NCBI RefSeq assembly: GCF_014164775.1
Contig: NZ_JACJGB010000005.1
Location: 248,001 to 312,000, forward strand
DNA: 64,000 bases
Direction of reading: 5' to 3'
DNA from: Tessaracoccus sp. MC1679
GTDB taxonomy: Bacteria; Actinomycetota; Actinomycetes; Propionibacteriales; Propionibacteriaceae
Part shown: one piece after another, positions 41,454-49,954 of the stretch
Numbering within the stretch: the stretch's first letter is position 1
Layout: every line of letters begins with the position of its first letter
Position numbers and translations under genes: made by a program
The notes under the pieces: generated by a model
The model's input: only the letters and a program-made list of their open reading frames with translations
Told to the model about the DNA's origin: nothing
Database searches by the model: none

Positions 41454-41700
41454 GTGAACGCTTCCTCAGCTGTCCGAGCGGGTGAAGTCCCGTGACTCCT
41501 TCAGGGTAGAACGCGGACGAATCCCCAGATGAAAAAGACCCGAACCCGCCCAGACAACCCAGAGAGCTGCACTGCCCACACACTTACCTGCGCTCCCGCC
41601 AGCTTGGTTGGCGCGGCCATCGCCTCCTCGACGCGGGGTCACTCACAAGGTCTCGGGCCATAGCATCCGAGCCTCGCGTGAGAGACCCGACTGTCGCGAG

Positions 41701-42585
41701 TCAGCTCAAGGGCGGATGAGCCGGGACTGTCATCGACGAGGCCCAGGAGCCGAGGAGGCGCAGCGTTTCGGCGTCGCGGGTGCCGGGTTCGGCGCTGAGG
41801 ACGGTGAGTTGAGCGCTGGGGTGGCCGACGATGTCGAGGCCGTCGTAGTGGAGGGTCATCTCTCCGACGGCGTGGTGGCGGTACCGCTTGACGCCGGAGT
41901 CGTGTTGCCAGACGTCGTGGTGGCTCCACAGGGTGCGGAAGTGCTCGCTCCTGGTGGACAGTTCGCCGACGAGGTCGTGGAGTTGCTTGTCGTGGGGGTC
42001 GCGGCCGGCTTCGGTGCGCAGCATCGCCACGTTCATTGCTGCGGAGGCGTCCCAGTCTGGGTACAAGTCCTGTGATGCGGGGTCGAGAAAGGTGTAGCGG
42101 GCGAAGTTGGGTGGCTGCTCTGTGGCGTTAGTGATCATCTGGTCCATGAGGGCTCCGCCGAGGGTGTTCCAGGCCAGCAGGTCGGTGCGGCCGTTGCCGA
42201 TCATGGCCACGGCGGAGGACATTGAGTCCAGGACCCACTGGATACTTGACGATGGCCGCCAGGTTTTCGGGGTTCGGCCGCGGCGGCGTGGTGTGGGGGT
42301 GGTGTTGTCGGCTTGGCGGGCGAGGCGGTAGAGGTGTCCGCGTTCGGCATCGTCCATCAGCAGTGCTTTCGCAAGGCCGTCAAGGACGGCTGAGGAGGCT
42401 CCGGCGATGGCGCCCCGTTCGAGGCGGGCGTAGTACTCGACGCTGACGCCGGCCAGGGTGGCTGCCTCGCTGCGGCGCAGTCCGGAGACGCGGCGGTCGC
42501 CCACGCGGGGGAGTCCGACCATTTCGGGTTCCACGCGCGCTCGGCGCGACATCAGGAACTCACGAACCTCGGAGCGGTTGTCCAT
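41701..42585 (-). CDS. MmyB-like XRE-family transcriptional regulator
   Basis: 294 residues. An N-terminal helix-turn-helix (SGLRRSEAATLAGVSVEYYARLERG) follows a short arm with RARVEPEMVGLP. The C-terminal half is the MmyB/MLTR-type ligand-binding domain (ALMDQMITNATEQPPNFARY and the conserved HHAVGEMTLHYDGLDI region). Family members sense small hydrophobic ligands. A likely target is the reductase gene downstream (247 nt away) or the cyclophilin-like lipoprotein gene that diverges 101 nt upstream. TAGCCT-N6-ATG gives a leaderless start. Confidence 0.9.
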   Translation of the reverse strand: MDNRSEVREFLMSRRARVEPEMVGLPRVGDRRVSGLRRSEAATLAGVSVEYYARLERGAIAGASSAVLDGLAKALLMDDAERGHLYRLARQADNTTPTPRRRGRTPKTWRPSSSIQWVLDSMSSAVAMIGNGRTDLLAWNTLGGALMDQMITNATEQPPNFARYTFLDPASQDLYPDWDASAAMNVAMLRTEAGRDPHDKQLHDLVGELSTRSEHFRTLWSHHDVWQHDSGVKRYRHHAVGEMTLHYDGLDIVGHPSAQLTVLSAEPGTRDAETLRLLGSWASSMTVPAHPPLS

Positions 42586-42591
42586 GGATTC

Positions 42592-42597
42592 AGGCTA
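42592..42597 (-). promoter_or_regulatory. -10 element (TAGCCT) for the MmyB-like regulator, leaderless spacing
   Basis: Minus-strand TAGCCT, 6 nt, then the ATG at 42585. It lies in the 101-bp divergent region shared with the lipoprotein gene, a natural place for an operator. Confidence 0.6.
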
Positions 42598-42686
42598 CGT
42601 CGGAGGGGGATGCTGGCGGGATACCCTGCCAGGGCACGTCACACCCGGGACTCCCCAACCCCTGCCTGCGCGGATTCACTGGTCCT

Positions 42687-43106
42687 ATGACGCTTCGATT
42701 CCTGACTGCCTTCGCCCTCACCGCCGTCGCCGCGACCGTGTCCGCCTGCTCCACGGCGGGAGGGTCTGAGATGACCCTCGACCTCTCGCTGAACACGACG
42801 CCGGCGATGGTCGCCCAGCTTCCGGACACCTTGTCTTTCAGTGACCGCATGGGTACCGCGCAGGTCGCCCAGCTGCCGGATGCGCTCAACGTCGCGGGCG
42901 ATCCGATGACCAACTATGAGCCCGGCGACGTCGGTTACTCCCCGGTTGAGCGGTCGCTGGTGGTGTTCCTCACCGCCGGCGCGGGGGAGGCGGCCGCCGA
43001 CCTGGTGAAAGTCGGCCGCGTGGACAGCGGACTCGGGGACCTGTCGAACTGCGTCCTGGACTGTGAGGTCGCGCTCGTCTCCACAGTGACCCCCACCGTG
43101 TCATGA
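42687..43106 (+). CDS. Cyclophilin-like-fold lipoprotein
   Basis: 139 residues. The signal peptide MTLRFLTAFALTAVAATVSA ends in a lipobox with Cys21, so the protein should be lipid-anchored outside the membrane. The rest resembles the cyclophilin-like domain found in small bacterial proteins: TLSFSDRMGTAQVAQLPDAL, PGDVGYSPVERSLVVF and KVGRVDSGLGDL are in the right order. No peptidyl-prolyl isomerase active site is evident. It ends 2 nt before the convergent emfourin-like gene. Confidence 0.7.
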   Translation: MTLRFLTAFALTAVAATVSACSTAGGSEMTLDLSLNTTPAMVAQLPDTLSFSDRMGTAQVAQLPDALNVAGDPMTNYEPGDVGYSPVERSLVVFLTAGAGEAAADLVKVGRVDSGLGDLSNCVLDCEVALVSTVTPTVS

Positions 43107-43108
43107 GC

Positions 43109-43720
43109 TCAGCCCAGGTCGTCGGTGAGGCCAGGGAAGCGCGCTGGAGTCCGGGCGGCCGCCCACTCGACCAACGCGAGGAGGGCCTCTGTGTCTTCAG
43201 CGTCGATGCCGTCGCCACGGATCACCTCATGGTTGCGCCTGCCGACCGCGATCCAGAGCCGCATCGTGATCCCGTCGTTGACGGGTGACTCCGGCAGGAC
43301 GTTGGCGACGTTGAAGAAGTCGGCCTCGGTGATCAGGCGCCGTAGCTCATCCTCCTCTGCGTCCGAGAGTTGGTAGCTGTCGGTTTCGTAGAAGGTGGAA
43401 CCTCCGGCGATCCCTCCCGAGATCGAGTAGCGCAGCCTGATCTCGGTGTCCGGGTGCGGGACCTGCTCCAGGGCCCGGCGTACGTTGCCCCGTTGGTCGG
43501 CGTGGTAGGTGAAGCCGTCGCTCAACTGGATGAGGTATCCCGGCGTGATCACGTCTGCGCATGCGTCGTCGTCTGCAGGGACGCCCAGGCACGAGTCGGG
43601 CCACTCCCGTGCCTCCATGCGTTCCAGCGCCACGCCCTCGACGGGGACCCGCAGCAGGTCTGCGGCGTCGTTGAGTGCGGCTGACAGGGCGGAAAGGGCC
43701 GGGTGGTCAACGGCGGTCAT
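43109..43720 (-). CDS. Protein with a C-terminal emfourin-like domain
   Basis: 203 residues. The C-terminal about 105 residues (RLRYSISGGIAGGSTFYETDSY, ELRRLITEADFF, LLALVEWAAART) have the layout of emfourin, an intracellular inhibitor of the thermolysin-type protease protealysin. The N-terminal about 85 residues (LSAALNDAADLLRVPVEGVA, EWPDSCLGVP, VITPGYLIQL) resemble a small domain often fused to or found with such proteins. No signal peptide. I chose the ATG at 43720 because AAGGAG lies 6 nt upstream; the longer frame reads through low-quality sequence. TAGAGT (43767-43772, minus) could be its -10. No protealysin-like gene is in the window. Confidence 0.7.
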   Translation of the reverse strand: MTAVDHPALSALSAALNDAADLLRVPVEGVALERMEAREWPDSCLGVPADDDACADVITPGYLIQLSDGFTYHADQRGNVRRALEQVPHPDTEIRLRYSISGGIAGGSTFYETDSYQLSDAEEDELRRLITEADFFNVANVLPESPVNDGITMRLWIAVGRRNHEVIRGDGIDAEDTEALLALVEWAAARTPARFPGLTDDLG

Positions 43721-43875
43721 GGTGCGCTCCTTGGGTGGGGTTGCGACGCTTCCGGGTTGTGTGGTGACTCTAATGATTCCCCTCCAAGGAGGAAAGGGAC
43801 TTAAGGCCACTGTCACGCCGGGGCACTCCCGGCTACTGTGGGCGGCATCCTCGACCCCACGGAGAAGGAGAAACC

Positions 43876-44565
43876 ATGGACATCCCGACCGCGGACACTG
43901 AGCCACTCGAGTTCACGAGCGTCGCCCAGGGCGACAACGGGCCCGAGGAGGCCGTCGCCGCAGTGCTCCGCGACCAACCGTCCTTCGCCGACTTCTTCCA
44001 GGGCGAACCGCCGACTGGTCAGCCTGTCGACTGGGACACGGAGGTGGTAACCGTCGTCGCGCTGGGTCAACGGCGCGGGGGAGCCACTGTCACCATCGAG
44101 GAGATCCGGCTCTACAACCGCGGAATTCGCGGAGGGACCGCGGATGTCCACTACCTCGAGGTCGAGGATGAGTTCGGCGGCGCGACGGTCACCTTCCCGT
44201 TCCACGCTGTCCGGTCGTCGCGCTTCGGTCACGCGTTCTTCTACCGAGTAGGGAACGCGGACGTACCGGCCGCCCTGTTCCAGAGCTGGCGTGGCCCGAT
44301 TCGCATGGACGACGACGGTGTCGGCGTCTACATCCCGCGGGAGGGAGCTCCGTTGTCGCGGTCGGTGGCAGGGTTCTCGGTCGAGGACGATGGCACATTC
44401 GTCGCCGTCCACGACTCCCAGACGGACGGTCCGGTTCCAGTGTCCGGGCGTTGGCAGCCGACGCCGGAGGGGCTAGCGGTCCAGCTTGTGGACGGCCGTG
44501 CGTTCACCCTGCAGGTGCTGTCCGTAGACAGCCACGAGTTGCGCGCCCGCACCGTGGAGCATTGA
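43876..44565 (+). CDS. PrcB-like domain protein
   Basis: 229 residues. VTVVALGQRRGGATVTIEEI with the following VHYLEVEDEFGGATVTFPFHAV strands resembles the PrcB C-terminal domain named from a Treponema protease complex subunit. The second half (WRGPIRMDDDGVGVYIPREG onward) is beta-rich and unassigned. No signal peptide. Divergent from the emfourin-like gene across 155 bp; a TACTGT -10 (43834-43839) and AAGGAG (43865-43870) precede ATG 43876. The partner protease is unknown. Confidence 0.62.
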   Translation: MDIPTADTEPLEFTSVAQGDNGPEEAVAAVLRDQPSFADFFQGEPPTGQPVDWDTEVVTVVALGQRRGGATVTIEEIRLYNRGIRGGTADVHYLEVEDEFGGATVTFPFHAVRSSRFGHAFFYRVGNADVPAALFQSWRGPIRMDDDGVGVYIPREGAPLSRSVAGFSVEDDGTFVAVHDSQTDGPVPVSGRWQPTPEGLAVQLVDGRAFTLQVLSVDSHELRARTVEH

Positions 44566-44590
44566 AACCACGCAGGGGGAGGGCAAGAGG

Positions 44591-45145
44591 ATGAAGGTAC
44601 TCGTGGCCTATGCGACCCGACACGGATCAACGGCTGGGATCGCCGAGCGGATAGCCGAGGTGCTCACGCAGGAGGGCCTCTCAGCGCAGGCGGTGCCGGT
44701 CGAGTCCGCCGATCCGCCCGAGAACTACGACGCAGTCGTCCTCGGCGGCGCCGCGTACATGTTCCACTGGCTCAAGCCGGCGCTGCAGTACGCGCACCGG
44801 CACCGCGCGGCGCTGTCCACACGGTCCGTGTGGTTGTTCAGTAGCGGACCCCTCGGCACCGAGCCCGTGGACGCCGAAGGCAACGACGCGCTGGCAGTCG
44901 CCCGCCCGCGGGAGTTCGACGAACTCACCCAATCGCTGTCGCCACGCGGGGAACGGGTGTTCTTCGGCGCGTTCGACCCCACCCACAAGCCGATCGGCTT
45001 CGGGGAACGGGTCACCCGCGCCATGCCTGCCGCACAGGACCTGCTGCCTGCGGGCGACTTCCGCGACTGGGACGACATCGAGTCGTGGGCCAAGGAGATC
45101 GCGGAGGAGCTTCGCAGCGGGGACCACCCCCCAACTGCATCGTGA
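44591..45145 (+). CDS. Flavodoxin-domain protein (HemG/flavodoxin-like)
   Basis: 184 residues. VLVAYATRHGSTAGIAERIAE is the FMN phosphate-binding loop of the flavodoxin fold; YDAVVLGGAAYMFHW and WLFSSGPLG are the other FMN-contacting loops. This type is close to the protoporphyrinogen oxidase HemG/flavodoxin_5 group and probably serves as a small flavin electron carrier or quinone reductase. It starts 25 nt after the PrcB-like gene, with GGGGGAGGG 7 nt upstream, so may be cotranscribed. Confidence 0.85.
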   Translation: MKVLVAYATRHGSTAGIAERIAEVLTQEGLSAQAVPVESADPPENYDAVVLGGAAYMFHWLKPALQYAHRHRAALSTRSVWLFSSGPLGTEPVDAEGNDALAVARPREFDELTQSLSPRGERVFFGAFDPTHKPIGFGERVTRAMPAAQDLLPAGDFRDWDDIESWAKEIAEELRSGDHPPTAS

Positions 45146-45204
45146 GCGCGCGGCCGCTGGCGCGACCATACTAAAGAACCCTCGCCGGTGTGGCTGGCCC
45201 GGAG

Positions 45205-45275
45205 GGGCGGCCACCGCCCGTTAGCCGCTCAGCCCAACTGATCGCTGATGGCGTGGTCTGTGGAGAGTTGGGCTG
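45205..45275. terminator. Hairpins between convergent genes
   Basis: GGGCGG-CCA-CCGCCC at 45205-45219 forms a tight stem. CAGCCCAACT (45230-45239) is the exact inverse of AGTTGGGCTG (45266-45275), with 26 nt between. They lie between the flavodoxin gene (+) and the DUF2278 fragment (-), a plausible bidirectional terminator; no T-tract. Confidence 0.5.
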
Positions 45276-45650
45276 TCACCCAGGAATCGTGAACTCGATG
45301 GTTGAGTCGTCAAGGTAGGCGTTCCCCGGCCCGATCGCGTCAAGGGTGTCGAACCAGGGTCGCGCGATGGACATCTCCAGCCGGTGGTCGCCATCGGGAA
45401 GGGCCCCCAATGGCAGGATCAGCGCCTGCGTGGCGGGCGCTTTCTGGATGACGGCGCACTCCTGGTCCACCCAGCTCACGTGCACCCACATGCACCGGGA
45501 CATGCCAGCCGATGATGCGTAGCTGAGCGTTGAGGGTCCAGCTGTTTCGGCCAGCAGCTCCCGATCCTCGCGGCTGAGCGCCGGGGCGCGCACCGTGTCT
45601 CGGCGTGGCCCGAGAGGTCGAGGACCACGCGGTCGTGAGGTCGCAGCGGC
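45276..45650 (-). pseudogene. Probable C-terminal part of the DUF2278 protein, split off by frame changes
   Basis: A 105-codon open stretch (RAPALSREDRELLAET ... STIEFTIPG, to 45593) runs in the same frame as the DUF2278 gene upstream but lies beyond its stop at 45651. Between them a second frame reads SEPLRPHDRVVLDLSGHAE, which looks coding, whereas the in-frame sequence there is Arg/Pro-rich. The simplest reading is two small compensating indels near 45665 and 45607. No start codon with a ribosome site is evident for an independent gene. It could still be a separate short gene. Confidence 0.5.
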
Positions 45651-46310
45651 TCAGAGTGGGCGGCCAAGGGAGTCGGTCTTGAAGGACTGGGTCTTGAACT
45701 TGTTGAGGAAGGCCCAGAGCTCCCCGGCGCTGGTCTCGACGATGGTGGCGCCGTCCTGCCAGATTCCGTTCTCGAGGTCGTGGCCGCTGCCGATGGGGTC
45801 GCCCTGGTTCTGGTGGATGTTGTGGACGCCCAAACCGCTGGTGAACGGTTCGCCAAACACGTAGCAGCGGACGGCCTGGTTGATGATCGTCTCCAGATCG
45901 GTGAGCGCCTGGATTCCGGTGCCGCTGTTCCATCGCGGGTTCCAGCGCAGCCAGGAGAGGAGACGGAACAGGAAACCGGCGAAGCGTACGGTGCGGACCA
46001 GAAGGGGTGGATGCAGCGACCCCGATCGGAAGTAGTCCAGCGCCCCGGACGTGGGGGTCGACGTGAGGCTGTGCCATCCGTCGGGGAGGCCCTTGATGCC
46101 GGCGAAGTCGGTGGTGCGAATCTTGACTTTGCGCCATTGGATGCCGTCAGGCATGTTCTTGGGGTCGACGTCGATCGCGCATTTGTAGTTGCCCAACGGC
46201 GTGTGTACGACGAGGTTTCCGTGGTAGTAGCGCCCGAAGTTGTCGGGCGGGTCACGGAAATAGTCGTGCTTGGTCCCGATCACCAATCCGTAGCCGCTGC
46301 TCAAGGGCAT
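45651..46310 (-). CDS. DUF2278 (YukJ-like) family protein, probably truncated
   Basis: 219 residues. MPLSSGYGLVIGTKHDYFRD at the N-terminus, HGNLVVHTPLGNYKCAIDVDPKN and the HNIHQNQGDPIGSGHDLENGIWQDGATI block are clear DUF2278 signatures (function unknown). GGAGGAG sits 5-6 nt before the ATG. The frame stops after DSLGRPL, while coding-like sequence continues in other frames, so the native protein was probably about 340 residues with a C-terminal extra domain. Confidence 0.75.
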   Translation of the reverse strand: MPLSSGYGLVIGTKHDYFRDPPDNFGRYYHGNLVVHTPLGNYKCAIDVDPKNMPDGIQWRKVKIRTTDFAGIKGLPDGWHSLTSTPTSGALDYFRSGSLHPPLLVRTVRFAGFLFRLLSWLRWNPRWNSGTGIQALTDLETIINQAVRCYVFGEPFTSGLGVHNIHQNQGDPIGSGHDLENGIWQDGATIVETSAGELWAFLNKFKTQSFKTDSLGRPL

Positions 46311-46749
46311 GTCTGCTCCTCCTCAGAACGTCGACGCACCAGGCCTTGCTGAGTGGGTGCCCTCTCGAGGCCGCCACCTGCTCTGGGCGGTTGCCGAGGC
46401 GGTCAATCTCCTGGTCGTGGACTGGGCACCCATGGGTATCTCCCTGGTGAAGTGGCCGGTAGGTCCGGCCGCTGTTACCTTCAGGAGGCGCCATCGACCC
46501 CGGTGATACGGGCTGCCGAATGGCCTGCGGCAGCGCGGAGCGAAGGCCCACTCGGCCCGCATGGTGGCGAAGCTGCGCGTCAGGGACAAGTGCAGGCGGT
46601 GGTCGTGGCGTATGAGTCCGGCCTCCTGCGACCAGGCTCCGATTGATCGCTCCCGGCGACAACGCAAGGCGCGGCAGGCCCACCGGTTGGTATCGAAGGC
46701 CATCCAAGGCGACGGCTCCACGGCGATCCCGAAATGGAGTGGATGGGGT
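46311..46749. other. Gene-poor gap of about 440 bp
   Basis: Open frames exist on both strands, the longest on minus at 46323-46721, but none has a convincing ribosome site, family motif or normal composition. The sequence may hold decayed coding remnants. Nothing else was recognised. Confidence 0.4.
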
Positions 46750-46755
46750 TAGCCT
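46750..46755 (+). promoter_or_regulatory. -10 element (TAGCCT) for the GNAT gene, leaderless spacing
   Basis: TAGCCT-N6-ATG(46762), the same hexamer and spacing as metH and the MmyB-like regulator. It fixes the start of the frameshifted gene. Confidence 0.6.
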
Positions 46756-46761
46756 GCTGCG

Positions 46762-47702
46762 ATGGGCGCGGATCCTCTCCTGACGATGTTGGCCGGGTTG
46801 CGGGCCAGGTTGCAGGGCGCAGTGAGTGCTGGCGACCTGGTCGCTGCGACGTCGTGGCCCGCGGCGAGCGGGATCGTCACTAATGCGGGGCTCGATCACG
46901 TGTGGGTGGGTGCCCACCCCCTGGTGTCGCCGATCCCTCGTATCTTCTGGCCCTTGGCGGGGGTGTCGATGCCCGGTCGCTGTGCGAAACCTGGGGCGTT
47001 CCACGGCCGGTCGCGGTGTCTGGTGATGTCCATCAGAGGCGGTGGGAGATCCTCGTGGGCGGCGACGAAGTGCCCGACCCGTACCAGCGGCGGATCACGG
47101 TCGCACCTCTCCTCGTCGGGTGCTGGGAGGTGCGGCCCCAGCTCACCGGCAGGCCGCCTGGCCCTCTGCCCGTCCTGGTCGCGGGAGCGTCGCCGGCCTA
47201 TGACGCGTCCGAACGCGGTGGGCGGGTAGCGCAGATCGAGGTGACCCGGGCACGATTCGGGGCGGTTCTGGCGACGGGAGCCGACCCGGCGGTCAGCGAG
47301 CTGTTGGGGCGGATGGCCCTGGACTACCCGGCTTGGCGGTCAGGGTGGACGGCAAGGCCTTCGGATGTCGTGGCGATGGTGATCGAGGAGGAGCATCCGG
47401 TCTGTGGGGCGGTGATTTCCGTGTCAGGGTCGGTGGCGCAGGCCACGCGGCTGAGTCTGGTGCCCCGCGGTTCGGGAGGGTTGGCCATGGGAGGCCAACT
47501 GCTGGACCTGCTCGAGGCTGTGGCGATGGACCGTGGTTGTGAACGGCTCACCCTGGACACCAGCGCCTTCCTGCACCCTGACCTGCCCTACCGGCAGCAT
47601 GGGTACACCGTTCAGCCGCCTTATGAGGGTGATCCCGACGCACCCATATGGGTTCAGCTGGACCTCCCCGTACCCCCGGGACCCATGGGTGGGCGTCACT
47701 GA
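46762..47702 (+). pseudogene. GNAT-family N-acetyltransferase gene interrupted by a frameshift
   Basis: The N-terminal part reads in one frame from ATG 46762 (MGADPLLTMLAGLRARLQ...GAHPLVSPIPRIFWPLAG). The rest reads in another frame from about 46960 to the TGA at 47702 (GVDARSLCETWGVPRP ... QLDLPVPP). The two join naturally if the G5 run at 46959-46963 had one more G. The C-terminal half has GNAT features: VCGAVISVSG, a LSLVPRGSGGLAMGGQLLDLLE acetyl-CoA loop and LTLDTSAFLHPDLPYRQHGY. The intact protein would be about 313 residues; substrate unknown. A sequencing error, a real mutation or phase variation are all possible. Confidence 0.65.
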
Positions 47703-47791
47703 CGGAACTCCAGGGCGGCCGAGATGATGATGACCGCCCAGGGGCGTCGACCAGCGCTTCGTGGCACGGCGCGGCGGCCCAGCCTCAGGCC

Positions 47792-48139
47792 TCACGTAGC
47801 CGACGATGTGGTGGGCGGGCGATTGGACAGCGCCGCCCGGGCAGCCAACGTCACGACCATCCCGACGACGCCGAAGGACACCCAGACGGCCATCGAAGCG
47901 GCGAATCCTGGTGTCACAAAGAACCCTGTGCCGACGTTCAGCGAGGCGTGTGCCAGCACCGCGAGAAGGACGCTGCCGCGGGTCTGGTTGAACAGCCAGG
48001 TCAGGATCAGTGACTGCCCGACCATCCCGACCCCGGTGAAGACGAGGAAGCTGGCTGCTACGCTCACCAGTCCTGGCCCCCGCGGAGTAGTAGCCCGGGA
48101 CGAAGAACGTACGCACGGGGAAGAGCCGTACCAGGGCAC
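47792..48139 (-). pseudogene. C-terminal remnant of a CPBP (CAAX/Abi) membrane protease
   Basis: 115 codons. GMVGQSLILTWLFNQTRGS followed by VLLAVLAHASLNVG is the last conserved segment of CPBP-family intramembrane metalloproteases, including the C-terminal His and Asn. The EExxxR motif and earlier helices are missing, and only about 170 bp separate it from htrA, too little for the rest. GGPGLVSVAAS-like sequence before it lacks a ribosome site. Probably non-functional. Confidence 0.6.
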
Positions 48140-48309
48140 GGACCGCCGTGCCGCGCGGTGGACGGGTCGCAGTCAACGAGGCGGCTGGCACGGGCCTACT
48201 CCTCGTGCGATCCACGATGGGGTGCAGCAGCCCGGTCGGTCATGCCTGGACCCTGTCGCCAGGGATCCGAGGGCGCAGGCAGCCTCAACAACGTCCCGGC
48301 TAACTTGGA

Positions 48310-49407
48310 TCAGGGCTGCTCGGTGAGCGTGATCGTGGCCTGATACGGCGACTCGTCGCGCAGGTAGACCACCGGAACCTCATCGCCGACCCGCGCTGTG
48401 GCCAGAAGCCAGGCAACCGAGAAGCTTGTGGCAGGACCCCCGTCGATCTCGGTGATCACATCGCCGGGTCTGAGGCCAGCCCTCGCGGCGGGTCCGTCTG
48501 GGGCGATCGCCTGAACGAACAGGCCCGCCTGGGTGCCGAAGCGATCCGCGGACTCCTGGGTGATCTCCGCGGTCTGCGCGCCAATCCACGGGTGGGTCGC
48601 GCGGCCGTCGGCCACCATCTGGTCGACGATCCGCTGGGCGATACTCGCAGGCACGGCGAACCCGATGCCCACGCTGCCGCCTCCGGCCACCACGTCGACG
48701 TTCGGGGCCGTCGCGATCGCGGTGTTCACGCCGACCAGATCCCCCTCACAGGTCACCAACGGACCTCCGGAGTTCCCGGGGTTGATCGACGCGTCGGTCT
48801 GGATCGACCCCACCAACACGGTGGAGCCCCCGGCTGCCTTCGGTGCGGGCACATTCCGTCCGATCGCGCTGACGATTCCGCTGGTCACCGTCCCCGAGAG
48901 TCCGAGTGGCGCGCCCAGCGCGACGACAGGTTGACCGACGCTGAGGTCCGCGCGTGGCGCGAGGCGGAGCGTCGGCAGGTTGTCGCCTTCGATCTGGAGA
49001 ACGGCGACGTCCGTCACCGGATCGGTTCCGATCAGCTCCGCAGGGTGACGTGCTCCGCTGTCGAGGAGGACCTCGATGGTGCCGGCGGTAGCAGCCGCGG
49101 CGATCACGTGGTCGTTGGTGAGGATGAGTCCGTCGGCGCTGATGATCGCGCCACTACCTGAGCCTGCACCGCCCTGGCCTTCGACGAAGACCGTCACCAC
49201 AGAGGGCAGCGCGGTGGAAGCCACCCGGACGACGTCGCAAGATCCCGAGGTTGGGGAGAGTTGGACGGCCAAGCCCGCTCCGACGGCGCCCCCAGCCACC
49301 GCGACGAGTGCGGCGAGTGCGATGAGTTGCGCCCGGCTGAGCACTGCACGCTGCAGCCACCAGCCTCGCTGGGCTGTCGCCCGGTCGGGTTCGGCAAGAT
49401 TCGACAC
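48310..49407 (-). CDS. HtrA/DegP-like trypsin-fold serine protease with PDZ domain
   Basis: 365 residues. A cytoplasmic N-terminus of about 24 residues, one membrane helix (about 25-50), an extracellular trypsin-like domain and a C-terminal PDZ domain. Catalytic triad: H100 (LTNDHVI), D133 (DPVTDVAVLQ), S213 (NPGNSGGPL). The PDZ begins near residue 280 (GLFVQAIAPDGPAARAGLRPGDVI). Degrades or refolds damaged exported proteins. GTG start with AAAGGAG 6 nt upstream. A Cys (residue 57) outside the membrane and another after the active Ser (C220) might form a disulfide (inference). Confidence 0.92.
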   Translation of the reverse strand: MSNLAEPDRATAQRGWWLQRAVLSRAQLIALAALVAVAGGAVGAGLAVQLSPTSGSCDVVRVASTALPSVVTVFVEGQGGAGSGSGAIISADGLILTNDHVIAAAATAGTIEVLLDSGARHPAELIGTDPVTDVAVLQIEGDNLPTLRLAPRADLSVGQPVVALGAPLGLSGTVTSGIVSAIGRNVPAPKAAGGSTVLVGSIQTDASINPGNSGGPLVTCEGDLVGVNTAIATAPNVDVVAGGGSVGIGFAVPASIAQRIVDQMVADGRATHPWIGAQTAEITQESADRFGTQAGLFVQAIAPDGPAARAGLRPGDVITEIDGGPATSFSVAWLLATARVGDEVPVVYLRDESPYQATITLTEQP

Positions 49408-49576
49408 GCTGGTCTCCTTTCGCGAAATCGTGGTTCAAAAGGGCCAGATCCGGAGGAGGTGTTGGCGGCGACGATATCAGGCCGGATCGTTGGGGCCACA
49501 GGGTCGACCGGCGACGCTGATCGCCGAGGCGCTTCGGAGAGTGCGTGATCAGGGCAGGCATTCCCGGCATCACGCC

Positions 49577-49582
49577 TACGCT
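49577..49582 (+). promoter_or_regulatory. -10 element (TACGCT) for the thioredoxin-like gene, leaderless spacing
   Basis: TACGCT-N6-ATG(49589), with no ribosome site between. Confidence 0.55.
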
Positions 49583-49588
49583 TGACGG

Positions 49589-49918
49589 ATGACTCTGGGA
49601 TACCGCACCACACAGCCCACACGAGACGAGATCGACCAGTCGGATGGCTTCACCGTGCTCCAGTTCGGAACCAACTGGTGTGGCTACTGCCGAGCGGCTG
49701 AGCAGGTGATCGAACCAGTCCTGGCGGCGGTACCTGAGGTCCGACGCATCAAGGCGGAGGACGGCAGAGGTCGGCCCTTGGGGCGTTCGTTCCACGTCAA
49801 GCTGTGGCCCACCCTGATCTTTCTCCGGGACGGCAAGGAGGTGGCGCGCGTGGTCAGGCCAGAGAGTCGCCAAGCCGTTCAGTCAGCCGTCGACGAACTC
49901 ACTGGAGGGCGCACTTAG
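49589..49918 (+). CDS. Thioredoxin-family protein
   Basis: 109 residues, one thioredoxin fold. Active site W-C31-G-Y-C34 after TVLQFGTNW; the cis-Pro is in VKLWPTLIFL. Cytoplasmic (no signal). The CGYC dipeptide differs from the CGPC of standard thioredoxin, so redox potential and partners may differ. RPESRQAVQSAVDEL forms the last helix. No partner reductase is adjacent. Confidence 0.9.
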   Translation: MTLGYRTTQPTRDEIDQSDGFTVLQFGTNWCGYCRAAEQVIEPVLAAVPEVRRIKAEDGRGRPLGRSFHVKLWPTLIFLRDGKEVARVVRPESRQAVQSAVDELTGGRT

Positions 49919-49954
49919 CCTCAGGGGGCCAATGAGCGGTGTAATTGGCCGGGC

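Noticed and set aside
43721-43906. Longer N-terminus for the emfourin-like protein
   Set aside because: The extra 62 codons are Pro/Arg/Cys-rich and overlap the PrcB-like gene start; AAGGAG precedes ATG 43720.
46323-46721. A 132-codon minus-strand open frame, possible transposase or endonuclease remnant
   Set aside because: No recognisable motif, no ribosome site, and overlapping frames on both strands of similar quality.
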